Below are positions 35,797 through 46,659 of a stretch of 64,000 nt of DNA, piece by piece. This DNA comes from Candidatus Aminicenantota bacterium (GTDB taxonomy: Bacteria > Acidobacteriota > Aminicenantia > Aminicenantales > UBA4085). Location: the NCBI GenBank assembly GCA_003141555.1, contig PLMN01000029.1, positions 89,922 through 153,921 on the forward strand, read 5' to 3'. The notes beneath the pieces were generated by a model that saw nothing but the letters and a program-made list of their open reading frames with translations, had not been told where the DNA came from and did no database searches. Every line of letters starts with the position of its first letter. The stretch's first letter is position 1. The translations under genes were made by a program, and so were the position numbers.

Positions 35797-36569
35797 GGCC
35801 GCGCCCTCCTTTCCTTTTCTTGCCGGATCCTCGTGAAGCGGAGCTTCAGGGTCAGCCAGACGTATTTCCAGCCTTTCCGGAAATAATCGAAGAAGCGGGT
35901 CCCCGTCTTGCCGACCCCCGACCGCCGCTCGACGCACATGTAGGGGATCTCGATGACGTCGAAGCCCAGCTTGCGGGCCCGATAGATGAAGTCGATGAAG
36001 TATTCGCCGTAGTCGCCCCGGAGCGAAATCTCGTCCAGGACCCGTCGCCGGAAGGCGATGAAGCCGCTCGTGTAGTCCTTGAACGTCCGGCCCAGGATGC
36101 GCTGGATGGACTTGTTGAGGGTCACGCTCATGAGGTAGGCGAGGAGCGTGTCGTTGCTCCCGGTGACGATCTGGACGCCGCCGCCGGCGACGAAGCGGCT
36201 GCCCACGGCGACGTCGCGGCCCTTGGCGATCTCGGCCAGGAGGTCGGAGATCTTGGGCGGGGGCATGGAGAAATCGCTGTCCGACCAGACGATGATGTCC
36301 CCCCGGGAATAGGCGATGCCGTCGCGAAGCGCGGAGGCCAACCCTCGCTTGTCGATCCGGCGGAGGAGGTGGATATTGGGCCGCACCCGGGCGAGATCCT
36401 CCACGACCTTCCAGGTGCCGTCGGGGGAATCGTCGTCGACGACGATGACCTCGGTGTCGGCCGGGGTGTATTTCAAGGCGTCGAGGATGAGCGGTCCGAT
36501 ATTGTCCCTCTCGTTGTACGTCGGGAAGATGACGGACACCTCGCGGCGCGGTCGGTCTTGGTCGGCCAT
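35793..36569 (-). CDS. Family 2 glycosyltransferase (polyprenol-phosphate mannosyltransferase-like)
   Basis: 258 residues. GT-A fold with VSVIFPTYNERDNI, VIVVDDDSPDGTW, KRGLASALRDGI and the metal-binding WSDSDFSMPPP, then FKDYTSGFIAFRR and RARKLGFDVIEIPY, as in dolichol/polyprenol phosphate mannose synthases. It probably loads a sugar on polyprenyl phosphate at the inner membrane. First gene of a leftward operon with cupin, aminotransferase and methyltransferase. A TACAAT box lies 10 bases before the ATG and no Shine-Dalgarno sequence is present. Confidence 0.88.
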   Translation of the reverse strand: MADQDRPRREVSVIFPTYNERDNIGPLILDALKYTPADTEVIVVDDDSPDGTWKVVEDLARVRPNIHLLRRIDKRGLASALRDGIAYSRGDIIVWSDSDFSMPPPKISDLLAEIAKGRDVAVGSRFVAGGGVQIVTGSNDTLLAYLMSVTLNKSIQRILGRTFKDYTSGFIAFRRRVLDEISLRGDYGEYFIDFIYRARKLGFDVIEIPYMCVERRSGVGKTGTRFFDYFRKGWKYVWLTLKLRFTRIRQEKERRARP

Positions 36570-36579
36570 GGGCGGGGAT

Positions 36580-36585
36580 ATTGTA
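36580..36585 (-). promoter_or_regulatory. -10 box of the glycan operon, near-leaderless
   Basis: TACAAT on the minus strand ends 10 bases before the ATG at 36569; only C-rich sequence lies between, with no ribosome-binding site. No convincing -35. Confidence 0.4.
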
Positions 36586-36642
36586 CCGATTCCCGGGCCG
36601 TTATTCTACCCTTTTCTCCCGGTCCGGCCGGGTCCGGTCCAC

Positions 36643-36672
36643 TTGAAAGCAGGGGGCCGATTGTGATAAATA
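36643..36672 (+). promoter_or_regulatory. Possible promoter of the glycine operon
   Basis: TTGAAA (36643-36648), 18 bases, then a weak TAAATA (36667-36672). The leader to ATG 36727 is about 48 bases and contains no recognisable glycine riboswitch. Confidence 0.35.
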
Positions 36673-36726
36673 TTCCTTTTATTATCGAAAGCGGCCCACG
36701 CCATCCCTGCATAAAGGACGATCCTC

Positions 36727-37815
<1,089 letters not shown>

Positions 37816-37845
37816 GAGCCGAAGAGGAGGACCGCTTCGGCCACG

Positions 37846-37891
37846 GGATTGCCGCGCCCCGCATCGCTTCGCGATGGGGGCTCGCCATGAC
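37846..37891. repeat. Extragenic palindrome between gcvT and gcvH
   Basis: GGATTGCCGCGCCCC, then GCATCGC-TTC-GCGATG and GGGGGCTCGCCATGACA form an imperfect hairpin of the widespread extragenic palindrome type with ATTGC and ATGACA edges. A second stem, CCGAAG/CTTCGG, lies just upstream (37819-37840). They may modulate the gcvT-to-gcvH ratio. Confidence 0.5.
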
Positions 37892-37914
37892 ATTTTATTA
37901 AACGGAGGCAGCGC

Positions 37915-38301
37915 ATGTATCCCCAGACTTATCGTTACACGAAGGACCATGAGTGGATCGAGGTGACGGGCGGCTCGGCCAAGGTCGGCATCACCGACTA
38001 TGCCCAGAAGCACCTGGGCGACGCCGTCTATGTCGAGCTCCCGGCCCTCGGGACGAAGCTCGCCGTCCACCAGACGATCGGGACGATCGAGTCCGTCAAG
38101 GCCGTGTCCGAGATCTACTCGCCCGTGTCCGGCGAGGTCATCGAGGTCAACGGTGAGCTCAACGCCTCGCCCGAGGCCGTCAACCAGGACCCGCACGGTA
38201 AGGGCTGGATCCTGCGCCTCAAGCTGTCCGCTCCGAGCGACGTCGCGGTCCTGATGGACGCCGCTGCTTACGAGAAATATGTGGCCGGCCTCGAAGGCTG
38301 A
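37915..38301 (+). CDS. gcvH: Glycine cleavage system H protein
   Basis: 128 residues. Lipoyl-carrier protein that shuttles the aminomethyl intermediate between P, T and L proteins. Lipoylation lysine in TIESVKAVSEIYSPVSGEV; N-terminal YTKDHEWIEV and the C-terminal GWILRLKLS block are standard. GGAGG precedes ATG 37915. The next gene starts 1 base after its stop. Confidence 0.97.
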   Translation: MYPQTYRYTKDHEWIEVTGGSAKVGITDYAQKHLGDAVYVELPALGTKLAVHQTIGTIESVKAVSEIYSPVSGEVIEVNGELNASPEAVNQDPHGKGWILRLKLSAPSDVAVLMDAAAYEKYVAGLEG

Positions 38302-38302
38302 G

Positions 38303-39649
38303 ATGAGCTATATCTCCCTCGGCGATAAAGACAAAAAGGAGATGCTCGAGAGGATCGGCGCCTCCTCTCTGGAGGATTTGTACTGCTGCCTCCCCGACGA
38401 GGTCCTTCTCAAGCGGCGCCTCGCCCTGCCGGAGGCGATGCCCGAGGCCGATCTCCTGCGCCGGTTCGAAGACCTCGCCGCGCGCAACACGTATCCCTCC
38501 TATCTCTCGTTTCTGGGCGCGGGCGTCTACCAGCATTTCGTTCCCTCGGTCGTGGATTACCTCAGCGCCCGGGGCGAGTTCATCACCCCGTACACGCCTT
38601 ACCAGCCCGAGATCAGCCAGGGCACGCTCCAGATCATCTTCGAATACCAGACCCTGATCTGCCAGCTGACGGGCATGGACATCTCGAACGCCTCGCTCTA
38701 CGACGGGGCGATGGCCGCGGCCGAGGCCGTCCTGATGGCCAGCCGCCTGAACGCCAAGCCCAAGATCCTCGTCGCCCGCTCGCTCCACCCGGAGTACACG
38801 GCGACGATCCGGACCTACATCCGCAGCCTGGGCGTCCGGATCGAGGAGGTCGGCTTCGGCCCGGATGGACGGCTCGATCCGTCCGACCTGGCCCGGAAGA
38901 TCGACAAGGACACGAGCGCCGTCCTCGTCCAGTCGCCGAACGTCTTTGGCGTCGTGGAGGACCTCAAGACGGTCGGCGAGCTGGCCCACGGCCACCAGGC
39001 GCTGTTCGCCGTGGCGGTCGCCGAGGCGGCGTCGCTCGGCCTCCTCGAGGCGCCCGGCGCGTTCGGGGCCGACGTGGTCTTCGGCGAAGGCCAGTCCTTC
39101 GGCCTCGCCCCGAGCTTCGGAGGCCCCTACCTCGGGTTCATGGCCTGCAAGAAGGAGCATCTCCGGCAGCTGCCCGGCCGCATCGCCGGTCAGACCCAGG
39201 ACATCGACGGCCGGCGCGGCTTCGTCCTCACCCTCTCGACGCGAGAGCAGCATATCCGCCGGGAAAAGGCGACGTCCAACATCTGCACCAACCAGGCCTG
39301 GTGCGCCCTGCGGGCGACCATATTCCTGGAAACCCTAGGCCGGGACGGACTGCGGGAGATGGCCCTCCAAAACGCCCACAAGGCCCGCTACGCGGCCGGG
39401 GTCCTCGGCCGGATTGCCGGCGTGAAGCGCCCCCTCTCCGGCCCGTTCTTCAACGAATTCGTCCTGACCCTGCCGAAAGACGTGGCGGCGGTCAACGCCC
39501 GCCTCAAGGACAAGGGCGCCATCGGCGGGCTCGACCTCCGGCCGTTCTATCCCGAGCTCGGCAACAGCGCCCTGTTCTGCGTCACCGAGGTGCATACCCG
39601 GGAGGACATCGACCGGCTGGCCGGCCTGATGGAGGAGGCGCTCCGATGA
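38303..39649 (+). CDS. gcvPA: Glycine dehydrogenase (decarboxylating) subunit 1
   Basis: 448 residues. N-terminal half of the split P protein, which decarboxylates glycine with PLP. Recognisable blocks are MLERIGASSLEDLY, FLGAGVYQHFVPSVV, TPYQPEISQGTLQIIFEYQ and LSTREQHIRREKATSNICTN. This half lacks the PLP lysine, as expected. ATG 38303 (MSYISLGD) follows the gcvH stop directly; it overlaps gcvPB by ATGA. Confidence 0.96.
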   Translation: MSYISLGDKDKKEMLERIGASSLEDLYCCLPDEVLLKRRLALPEAMPEADLLRRFEDLAARNTYPSYLSFLGAGVYQHFVPSVVDYLSARGEFITPYTPYQPEISQGTLQIIFEYQTLICQLTGMDISNASLYDGAMAAAEAVLMASRLNAKPKILVARSLHPEYTATIRTYIRSLGVRIEEVGFGPDGRLDPSDLARKIDKDTSAVLVQSPNVFGVVEDLKTVGELAHGHQALFAVAVAEAASLGLLEAPGAFGADVVFGEGQSFGLAPSFGGPYLGFMACKKEHLRQLPGRIAGQTQDIDGRRGFVLTLSTREQHIRREKATSNICTNQAWCALRATIFLETLGRDGLREMALQNAHKARYAAGVLGRIAGVKRPLSGPFFNEFVLTLPKDVAAVNARLKDKGAIGGLDLRPFYPELGNSALFCVTEVHTREDIDRLAGLMEEALR

Positions 39650-41097
39650 TCCGCGAACCGCTCATCTTCGAAATCAGCGAACCCGGCAAACGGGCCTACG
39701 CCCTGCCCGCGCTCGACGTTCCCGGGCCGGCGGACGCCCTCGCGGGCCTTCCCGTCCGGGCCGACATCCCAGGCTTTCCCCAGGTGTCCGAGGTGGAGAT
39801 CGTCCGCCACTTCACCCGCCTGTCTCAGCAGAACTACTGCGTGGACCTCGGCATCTATCCGCTCGGCTCCTGCACCATGAAGTACAACCCCAAGATCAAC
39901 GAGAAGGTGGCGGCCCTTCCCGGCTTCACGGCGTCCCATCCGCTCGCGCCCGCGGATACGGTCCAGGGCGACCTCGAGGTCCTCCGCCTGGTCGAGGACG
40001 CCCTTTGCGAGATCACGGGCATGGACGCCTGCACGCTCCAGCCGGCCGCCGGCGCCCAGGGCGAGCTCACGGGCATGATGCTCATCCGGGCCTGCCTCGA
40101 GGAGCGGGGTGATCCCCGGAAATACGTCCTCGTCCCGGACTCGGCCCACGGCACGAACCCGTCGAGCGCCCATCTCTGCGGCTACATCGTCAAGGAGATC
40201 AAGTCCAACGAGGGCGGGACCATCGACCTCGACGACCTGGCCCGCCAGATGACGGGCCAGGTAGCCGCCTTGATGGTCACCAACCCCAACACGCTCGGCG
40301 TGTTCGAATACGACATCGTCAAGATCGCCGAGATCGTCCACGCCAAGGGCGGGTTCCTCTATATGGACGGAGCCAACATGAACGCCCTGACCGGCAAATG
40401 CCGGCCGGGCGACATGGGCGCCGACGCGCTCCACATCAACCTCCACAAGACCTTTTCAACCCCGCACGGCGGGGGAGGCCCCGGCTCGGGCCCGGTGGCG
40501 GTCAAGCGCGTCTTGGAGCCCTACCTGCCCGTGCCCCGCGTCATCGGGAAGGCCGGCGCCCTGGCCCTGGACTACGCCCGGACCCGGTCGATCGGCCGGG
40601 TCAAGAGCTTCTATGGGAATTTCGGGGTCATCCTCAAGGCCCTGGCCTACATCTGGTCGCTCGGCCCCGACGGACTCAAGGAGATCGCCGAGATCGCCGT
40701 CCTCAACGCCAATTACATCCGGCGGAGCCTCGACAAGGACTTCTATTTGAAGTACACGACCCCGACCCTCCACGAATGCGTCTTCTCGGACAAGTTCCAG
40801 AAGGAGTACGGCGTCTCGAACCTCGACATCGCCAAGCGGCTGATCGACTACGGCGTCCATCCGCCGACGATGTCCTTCCCCCTGATCGTCCACGGCGCGC
40901 TCATGATCGAGCCGACCGAAACCGAAAGCAAGCGCGACCTCGACCAGTTCATCGAGATCATGACGACGATCGCCCGGGAAGCGAAGACCGATCCCGAGCT
41001 CCTCCGGGCGGCGCCGCACGCGACCGTCGTCCGGCGGCTCGACGAGACGGGAGCGGCCCGCCACCCGATCCTGAAATGGGAGAATGGCAAGACCTAA
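39646..41097 (+). CDS. gcvPB: Glycine dehydrogenase (decarboxylating) subunit 2
   Basis: 483 residues. C-terminal half of the P protein with the PLP lysine in INLHKTFSTPHGGGGPG. Other blocks: LGSCTMKYNPKINE, QPAAGAQGELTGMM, SAHGTNPSSAHLCGY and GVHPPTMSFPLIVHGALMIE. Start ATG 39646 overlaps the gcvPA stop. The glyQ ATG follows directly on its stop codon. No lipoamide dehydrogenase gene is in the cluster. Confidence 0.96.
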   Translation: MIREPLIFEISEPGKRAYALPALDVPGPADALAGLPVRADIPGFPQVSEVEIVRHFTRLSQQNYCVDLGIYPLGSCTMKYNPKINEKVAALPGFTASHPLAPADTVQGDLEVLRLVEDALCEITGMDACTLQPAAGAQGELTGMMLIRACLEERGDPRKYVLVPDSAHGTNPSSAHLCGYIVKEIKSNEGGTIDLDDLARQMTGQVAALMVTNPNTLGVFEYDIVKIAEIVHAKGGFLYMDGANMNALTGKCRPGDMGADALHINLHKTFSTPHGGGGPGSGPVAVKRVLEPYLPVPRVIGKAGALALDYARTRSIGRVKSFYGNFGVILKALAYIWSLGPDGLKEIAEIAVLNANYIRRSLDKDFYLKYTTPTLHECVFSDKFQKEYGVSNLDIAKRLIDYGVHPPTMSFPLIVHGALMIEPTETESKRDLDQFIEIMTTIAREAKTDPELLRAAPHATVVRRLDETGAARHPILKWENGKT

Positions 41098-41945
<848 letters not shown>

Positions 41946-41946
<1 letters not shown>

Positions 41947-44030
41947 TGGAATTCCTCCTGGAGATCAATGTCGAAGAGATGCCCTCCTCGCACGTCCGGA
42001 CGGCCCTGGACGACCTGAAGGAGCGGCTGGGCAGGGAGCTGGCCGCGGCCAAGATCGCCGTCTCGTCGCTCTCCGCCTGGAGCACGTGCCGGCGCCTTAT
42101 CCTGATCGGCGATTTCGCCGAAAGCCAGGCGGTCCGGGAAGGGCTCGTCACCGGTCCTCCGAAATCGGCCGCCTATGCGCCCGATGGCTCGCCCACGCCG
42201 GCCGCCCTGGGGTTTGCCCGGTCCAAGGGAATTGATGTCGCCCAGCTCGAAGTCGTCACCACGGAGCGCGGCGAATACGTCGGCTTCAGGACCGTCCAAC
42301 AAGGGAAGCCCACGGCCGAAATCCTGGCCAAAGCCGTTCCGCTGGCCATCACCTCGCTCTCCTTTCCCAAGATGATGCGCTGGGGCACGGGAACCCTGAA
42401 GTTCTCGCGGCCCGTGCGCAACATCCTCTGCGTGTTCGGCGGACATTCGGTCCGGTTCGAGATCGACGGCCTGATTTCGGGCGACACGACGACCGGCCAC
42501 AAGATCCGCGATCCGCGTCCCATCCGGGCGGCGTCGATCGAGGACTATAAAAGCGCGCTTCGCGACGCCCTGGTCATCGTGGACCCGGACGAGCGCCGGC
42601 GGATGATCCTCGATCAGATCGCGGCGCTTCTCGCTCCCCTCGGAGCGGCCCTCTATCCGGACGCCGGCCTCCTCCGCAAGCTGGCCAACGACGTCGAATA
42701 CCCGTTCGTCTTCTTGGGGTCCTTCCCCGAAGACTACCTGACTCTCCCGATCGAGATCCTGAGCACGGCCATGCGGGAAGGGCTTAAGGTCTTCTCCGTG
42801 GTCCGCGACGGGCGCCAGCTCCCGTATTTCCTGGGGGTGGCTGATACCCGGGCGGACGCCAAGGGCTTCATCCGCAAGGGCAACGAGCGCGTGCTCAAGG
42901 CCCGTCTCGAGGACGCCCGCTTCTTCTGGAACCAGGATATCAAGACGAGCCTGAAGAAGAGAGCCCCCGCCCTGAAGCACGTCCTCTTCCAGGAAAAGCT
43001 CGGGAGCTACGACGACAAGGCCCAGCGCCTCAAAAAGATCGCCGCTTATCTCGCCAAGCGGAACGAGGGCGAGAAGATCGCCAAGGACCTCGGCCTGGCC
43101 GCGGAGCTCTGCAAGACCGACCTGGTCACGGATATGGTCCGGGAATTCCCCTCGCTCCAAGGCAAGGTCGGGGGGCTCTATGCCCGGGCCGAAGGCCTCC
43201 CGGACACGGTCGCCTCGGCCATCTACGAGCACTATCTGCCCCAGAGCCTCGAGGACGAGTCGCCGGCGACGCTCGCCGGGGCGCTCCTGTCGATCGCCGA
43301 CAAGCTCGACTCCATCATCGGGGTCGTGGGCGTCGGCATCCAGACGACGGGCTCGAGCGATCCGTTCGGCCTGCGCCGGAACGCCCAGGGCGTGTGCAAG
43401 ATCGTCATCGACCGGAAGCTCGGCTTTTCCTTCCCCCGCCTCGTGGACAAGGTGATCGCGGTCTACGGCGACCGGCTGAAGCGGCCGAAGGCCGAGATCC
43501 TGGACTATGTCCGGGATTTCTTCGTCGGGCGGCTGAAGTACCTTCACGAGCGCCGGGACATCCGCTATGACCTCATCGGCGCCGGGCTCGGGGCGGGTCT
43601 TGAAAACATCTACCACGTCCATCTCCGGATCAAGGCCCTGGACGCTCTCAAAGCCAGTCCCCAGTTCGAGCCCTTCATCCTGATGACCAAACGGGTGAAC
43701 AACATCCTGGCCGGGCAGCCGGCCTGCGCCCTGAACGCCGATCTGCTCGTCGAGAAGGAGGAGCGCGATCTCTATTCCGCGTTCGGGATCGTGAAGGAGA
43801 ATGTCGGCCCGTTGATCTCCCATGGAGATTTCGCCCAGGCGCAGAAGATCGTCTTCCGGCTCCAGCCGGCGCTCAACGTCTTCTTCGAGAAGGTCTTGGT
43901 GATGGCCAAGGAAGCCCCGGTCCGGAAGAACCGCCTGGCCCTTCTGCAGGCCATCCGCAAGATCCTCCTCCAGATGGCGGACTATTCCCAGGTCGTAGTC
44001 GAGGGAGAAAAGCCGGGAGCGGGGCGATAG
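41946..44030 (+). CDS. glyS: Glycyl-tRNA synthetase beta subunit
   Basis: 694 residues. tRNA-binding subunit. Typical blocks are LLEINVEEMPSSHVRTAL, FPKMMRWGTGTLKFSRPVR, CKTDLVTDMVREFPSLQG, GVGIQTTGSSDPFGLRRNAQGV (split here by eye) and the C-terminal helical domain with PVRKNRLALLQAI. Start ATG 41946 overlaps glyQ by one base; a longer frame upstream lies inside glyQ. Last gene of the glycine operon; converges with the PilZ gene 6 bases later. Confidence 0.97.
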
Positions 44031-44036
44031 CCGCGC

Positions 44037-44480
44037 TCAGATGCTGAATTCTTCTTTCTCGTCGCCGGGGGCCGCGTCCAGGATCGTCGTTTCGTCCAGA
44101 AACTTCTGCTCCAGGGCGATGATCTTCGTCAGCATCCCCGGATAGTTGAGGCTCTTGGATACTCCGTAGGGCAGGAACTGGACGCCGATCTGGTAGTTGT
44201 AACTCTTGCCCTGATTGGGCGAGTACCATCGCACAAAGCCTTTGAGGACGAGGGGCGAGGTTTCTCCGGGGACGGAAATCCTCATCTCGACCAGGCTCTC
44301 GTATTTCAGCATCTCCTGGGCCAGGAAGCGGATGCCTCCCCGGCTGATGTCCAGGATGGGACAGAATTCGGCGATGTAAGCGTGTTTCCTGAGGAATTTC
44401 TTCTCGCGCCGGTATTTGATCGTGGCCCCGGGAATCCGGAACCTGATGCAGGTCCGCTTTTCCAAATTCTCCTCGGCCAT
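44037..44480 (-). CDS. PilZ domain protein (c-di-GMP receptor type)
   Basis: 147 residues. The c-di-GMP-binding motifs are present: an Arg-rich start KRTCIRFRIPG (RxxxR) and DISRGGIRF (D/NxSxxG). The core has VEMRISVPGE and VLKGFVRWYSP. It has no other domain, so it may signal through protein contact. Shine-Dalgarno AAGGGAG before ATG 44480 and a strong promoter. It is divergent from glgC with a shared intergenic region of about 107 bases. Confidence 0.8.
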   Translation of the reverse strand: MAEENLEKRTCIRFRIPGATIKYRREKKFLRKHAYIAEFCPILDISRGGIRFLAQEMLKYESLVEMRISVPGETSPLVLKGFVRWYSPNQGKSYNYQIGVQFLPYGVSKSLNYPGMLTKIIALEQKFLDETTILDAAPGDEKEEFSI

Positions 44481-44507
44481 AGCTGTCTCCCTTAATTTTG
44501 TCTTTAC

Positions 44508-44535
44508 GTTATAACAAATCTGGGATAAAAGTCAA
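44508..44535 (-). promoter_or_regulatory. Promoter of the PilZ gene
   Basis: Reading leftward: TTGACT (44535-44530), a 16-base spacer and TATAAC (44513-44508) with an upstream TG forming an extended -10. Confidence 0.65.
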
Positions 44536-44552
44536 AAAACGGCCGAATAGGA

Positions 44553-44558
44553 TATACT
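44553..44558 (+). promoter_or_regulatory. -10 box of glgC
   Basis: TATACT with its likely -35 region falling on the -35 of the divergent PilZ promoter, so the two promoters may compete. No good -35 hexamer is visible. Confidence 0.4.
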
Positions 44559-44587
44559 GCCTCGGGAGAGTTTCGAAGGAGAGCGAC

Positions 44588-45865
44588 ATGGCGAACGTGG
44601 TTTCCGTCATTCTGGCCGGGGGACAGGGGACCCGGCTTTTCCCCCTGACGAAGATGCGCAGCAAGCCCGCGGTGCCGATCGCGGGCCGGTTCCGGCTGAT
44701 CGACATCCCGATCAGCAACTGCATCCATTCGGACTACCGGCGAATCTTCATCCTGACCCAATTCGCCAGCGAATCACTCCACCGCCATATCTTTCTCACC
44801 TACCGGTTCGACGCCTTCCACGAGGACTTCGTGACGCTCCTCTCCGCCCAGCAGACGCTCGAGAACCGGGACTGGTACCAGGGCACGGCCGACGCCGTCC
44901 GCCAGAACCTGTCCTTCATCAAAGACCTGGGCGACGTGGTCCTGATCCTCTCGGGCGACCACCTGTATCGCATGGACTACCGGAAATTCGTCGAAGGCCA
45001 CCTCCGGACCGGGGCCGACGTCAGCATCTCGGTCATCCCCGTGGGCGCCGGCCGCGTCGGGGAATTCGGGGTGATGAAGGTCGGATCCGACGGCCGGATC
45101 ACGGAATTCCGGGAGAAGCCCCGGGACGCCCCGGCCATGGAGGCGATGAAGGTCGGGGAGGACGTCTTTTCCCGGTTTGGGATCGCGCCCGGCGACCGGA
45201 CGCACCTCGCCTCGATGGGCATCTACGTTTTCTCCCGGGACGCGCTCGTCGATCTCCTGACGACCAATGCTTACGAGGACTTCGGGAAGCAGGTCATCCC
45301 CGAGGCGATCCGCCGCAAGAAGGTCTTCGCCCATTTCTTCGACGGCTACTGGGAGGACATCGGGACCATCCCGAGCTTCTTCGAGGCGAACCTCGCCCTG
45401 ACCCGGCCGGCCCCGGCGTTCGATTTCTACCACCAGGACCGGCCGATCTTCACCCACGCCCGGTTCCTGCCGGGCTCGAAGATCATCGCCGCCGACGTTG
45501 CGTCCTCGATCCTCTGCGAGGGGAGCGTCATCCGCGGGGCATCGATCAAGGACTCGATCATCGGCATCCGGTCGAAGATCGGCGAGGGAAGCGTGATCGA
45601 GCGGACGGTCATGATGGGCGCCGACCTTTACGAATCGGCCGAGGACATTGCCCGGGACGGAACGCACGGGATCCCGCCGATCGGAATCGGCCGGGGCGCG
45701 GAGATCCGCAACGCGATCATCGACAAGAACGCCCGGATCGGGAACGGGGTAAGGCTGGTCAACGCCCGCGGGGTGCGGGATGAAAAAGGCGACAACTGCT
45801 GTATCGTGGGGGGGATCCTGGTCGTCCCCAAGAACTCCGTGATCCCGGACAGTACGGTCATCTGA
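44588..45865 (+). CDS. glgC: Glucose-1-phosphate adenylyltransferase
   Basis: 425 residues. Makes ADP-glucose for glycogen synthesis. VILAGGQGTRLFPLTKMRSK (nucleotide loop), IDIPISNCIHSDYRRIFI, SGDHLYRMDY, EFREKPRD and the C-terminal beta-helix with SVIRGASIKDSIIG and ERTVMMGAD. Start ATG 44588 has AAGGAG 5 bases upstream and follows the TATACT box; 30 extra codons upstream would span the promoter. Its activity is usually controlled by glycolytic effectors. Confidence 0.96.
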   Translation: MANVVSVILAGGQGTRLFPLTKMRSKPAVPIAGRFRLIDIPISNCIHSDYRRIFILTQFASESLHRHIFLTYRFDAFHEDFVTLLSAQQTLENRDWYQGTADAVRQNLSFIKDLGDVVLILSGDHLYRMDYRKFVEGHLRTGADVSISVIPVGAGRVGEFGVMKVGSDGRITEFREKPRDAPAMEAMKVGEDVFSRFGIAPGDRTHLASMGIYVFSRDALVDLLTTNAYEDFGKQVIPEAIRRKKVFAHFFDGYWEDIGTIPSFFEANLALTRPAPAFDFYHQDRPIFTHARFLPGSKIIAADVASSILCEGSVIRGASIKDSIIGIRSKIGEGSVIERTVMMGADLYESAEDIARDGTHGIPPIGIGRGAEIRNAIIDKNARIGNGVRLVNARGVRDEKGDNCCIVGGILVVPKNSVIPDSTVI

Positions 45866-45934
45866 CGGGCCTGAAGCCTTATCCCGACTTCGGCGCGCTC
45901 GGGGGTGCGCCCCCGGCCGGAAAATAGTTTCTTG

Positions 45935-45963
45935 TTGCATTCTGCCTTTGCTCCCGCTACAAT
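45935..45963 (+). promoter_or_regulatory. Promoter of the LemA/TPM operon
   Basis: TTGCAT (45935-45940), 17 bases and TACAAT (45958-45963). A GC-rich hairpin, CGGGGG/CCCCCG (about 45899-45916), just upstream may end glgC transcription, but it has no T-run. Confidence 0.6.
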
Positions 45964-46003
45964 TTTCCTTGAAGAAGGCTTCAGCCTGAAAGGAAGGGTC
46001 ATC

Positions 46004-46657
46004 ATGGCGAACGAAACAACGGCGGCTCCGACCCCTGCTCCGGTCAAGCCGCGGATGAAATTCGGCCTGGTCGGCTGCCTGGGCGTCATCGTCCTCCTGG
46101 CGGTGATTCTGGGCCTCACGGCCATCGGGACATACAACAGCCTGAACAAGCTCGACCAGGCGGTCAAATCGCAGTGGGCCCAGGTCGAGAACGTCTACCA
46201 GCGCCGGGCCGACCTCGTCCCGAACCTGGTCGAGACGGTCAAGGGCGCGGCCGCCTTCGAGAAGGACACCTTCACGGCGGTCACCGAGGCGCGAGCCAAG
46301 GCCGGTCAGGCCAAGCTCGATCCCTCCACGCTCAACGATCCGGCGGCTTTCGCCAAGTTCCAGCAGGCCCAGGACGGCCTGTCGTCGGCCCTGTCGCGGC
46401 TCATGGTCGTCGTGGAGAAGTATCCCGAGCTCAAGGCCACCGAGAACTTCAAGACGCTCCAGTCCCAGCTCGAGGGCACGGAGAACCGGATCACGGTCGA
46501 ACGGCAGCGGTTCAATGAGGCCGCGCAGGCATTCAACACCAAGCGGATGAGCTTCCCGACCGTCCTCATCGCCGGCTTCTTCGGCTCGCGGTTCGCGGAA
46601 AAGCCTTATTTCAAGGCCGTGGAAGGCGCGGAGACGGCTCCCAAAGTCAAGTTCTGA
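46004..46657 (+). CDS. LemA family protein
   Basis: 217 residues. A short cytoplasmic N-terminus rich in Pro/Ala/Thr, one membrane helix (about 27-47), then the helical LemA domain: SLNKLDQAVKSQWAQVENVY, RADLVPNLVETVKG and a late YPELKATENFKTLQSQLE. The ending with KPYFKA is typical. Members are membrane-anchored four-helix proteins of unclear role. AGGAAGGG before ATG 46004. Co-transcribed with two TPM-domain genes, a common arrangement. Confidence 0.92.
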   Translation: MANETTAAPTPAPVKPRMKFGLVGCLGVIVLLAVILGLTAIGTYNSLNKLDQAVKSQWAQVENVYQRRADLVPNLVETVKGAAAFEKDTFTAVTEARAKAGQAKLDPSTLNDPAAFAKFQQAQDGLSSALSRLMVVVEKYPELKATENFKTLQSQLEGTENRITVERQRFNEAAQAFNTKRMSFPTVLIAGFFGSRFAEKPYFKAVEGAETAPKVKF

Positions 46658-46659
46658 AC

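Noticed and set aside
36570-36726. Glycine riboswitch upstream of gcvT
   Set aside because: The leader is short and I could not find the conserved paired-domain core, so I do not report one.
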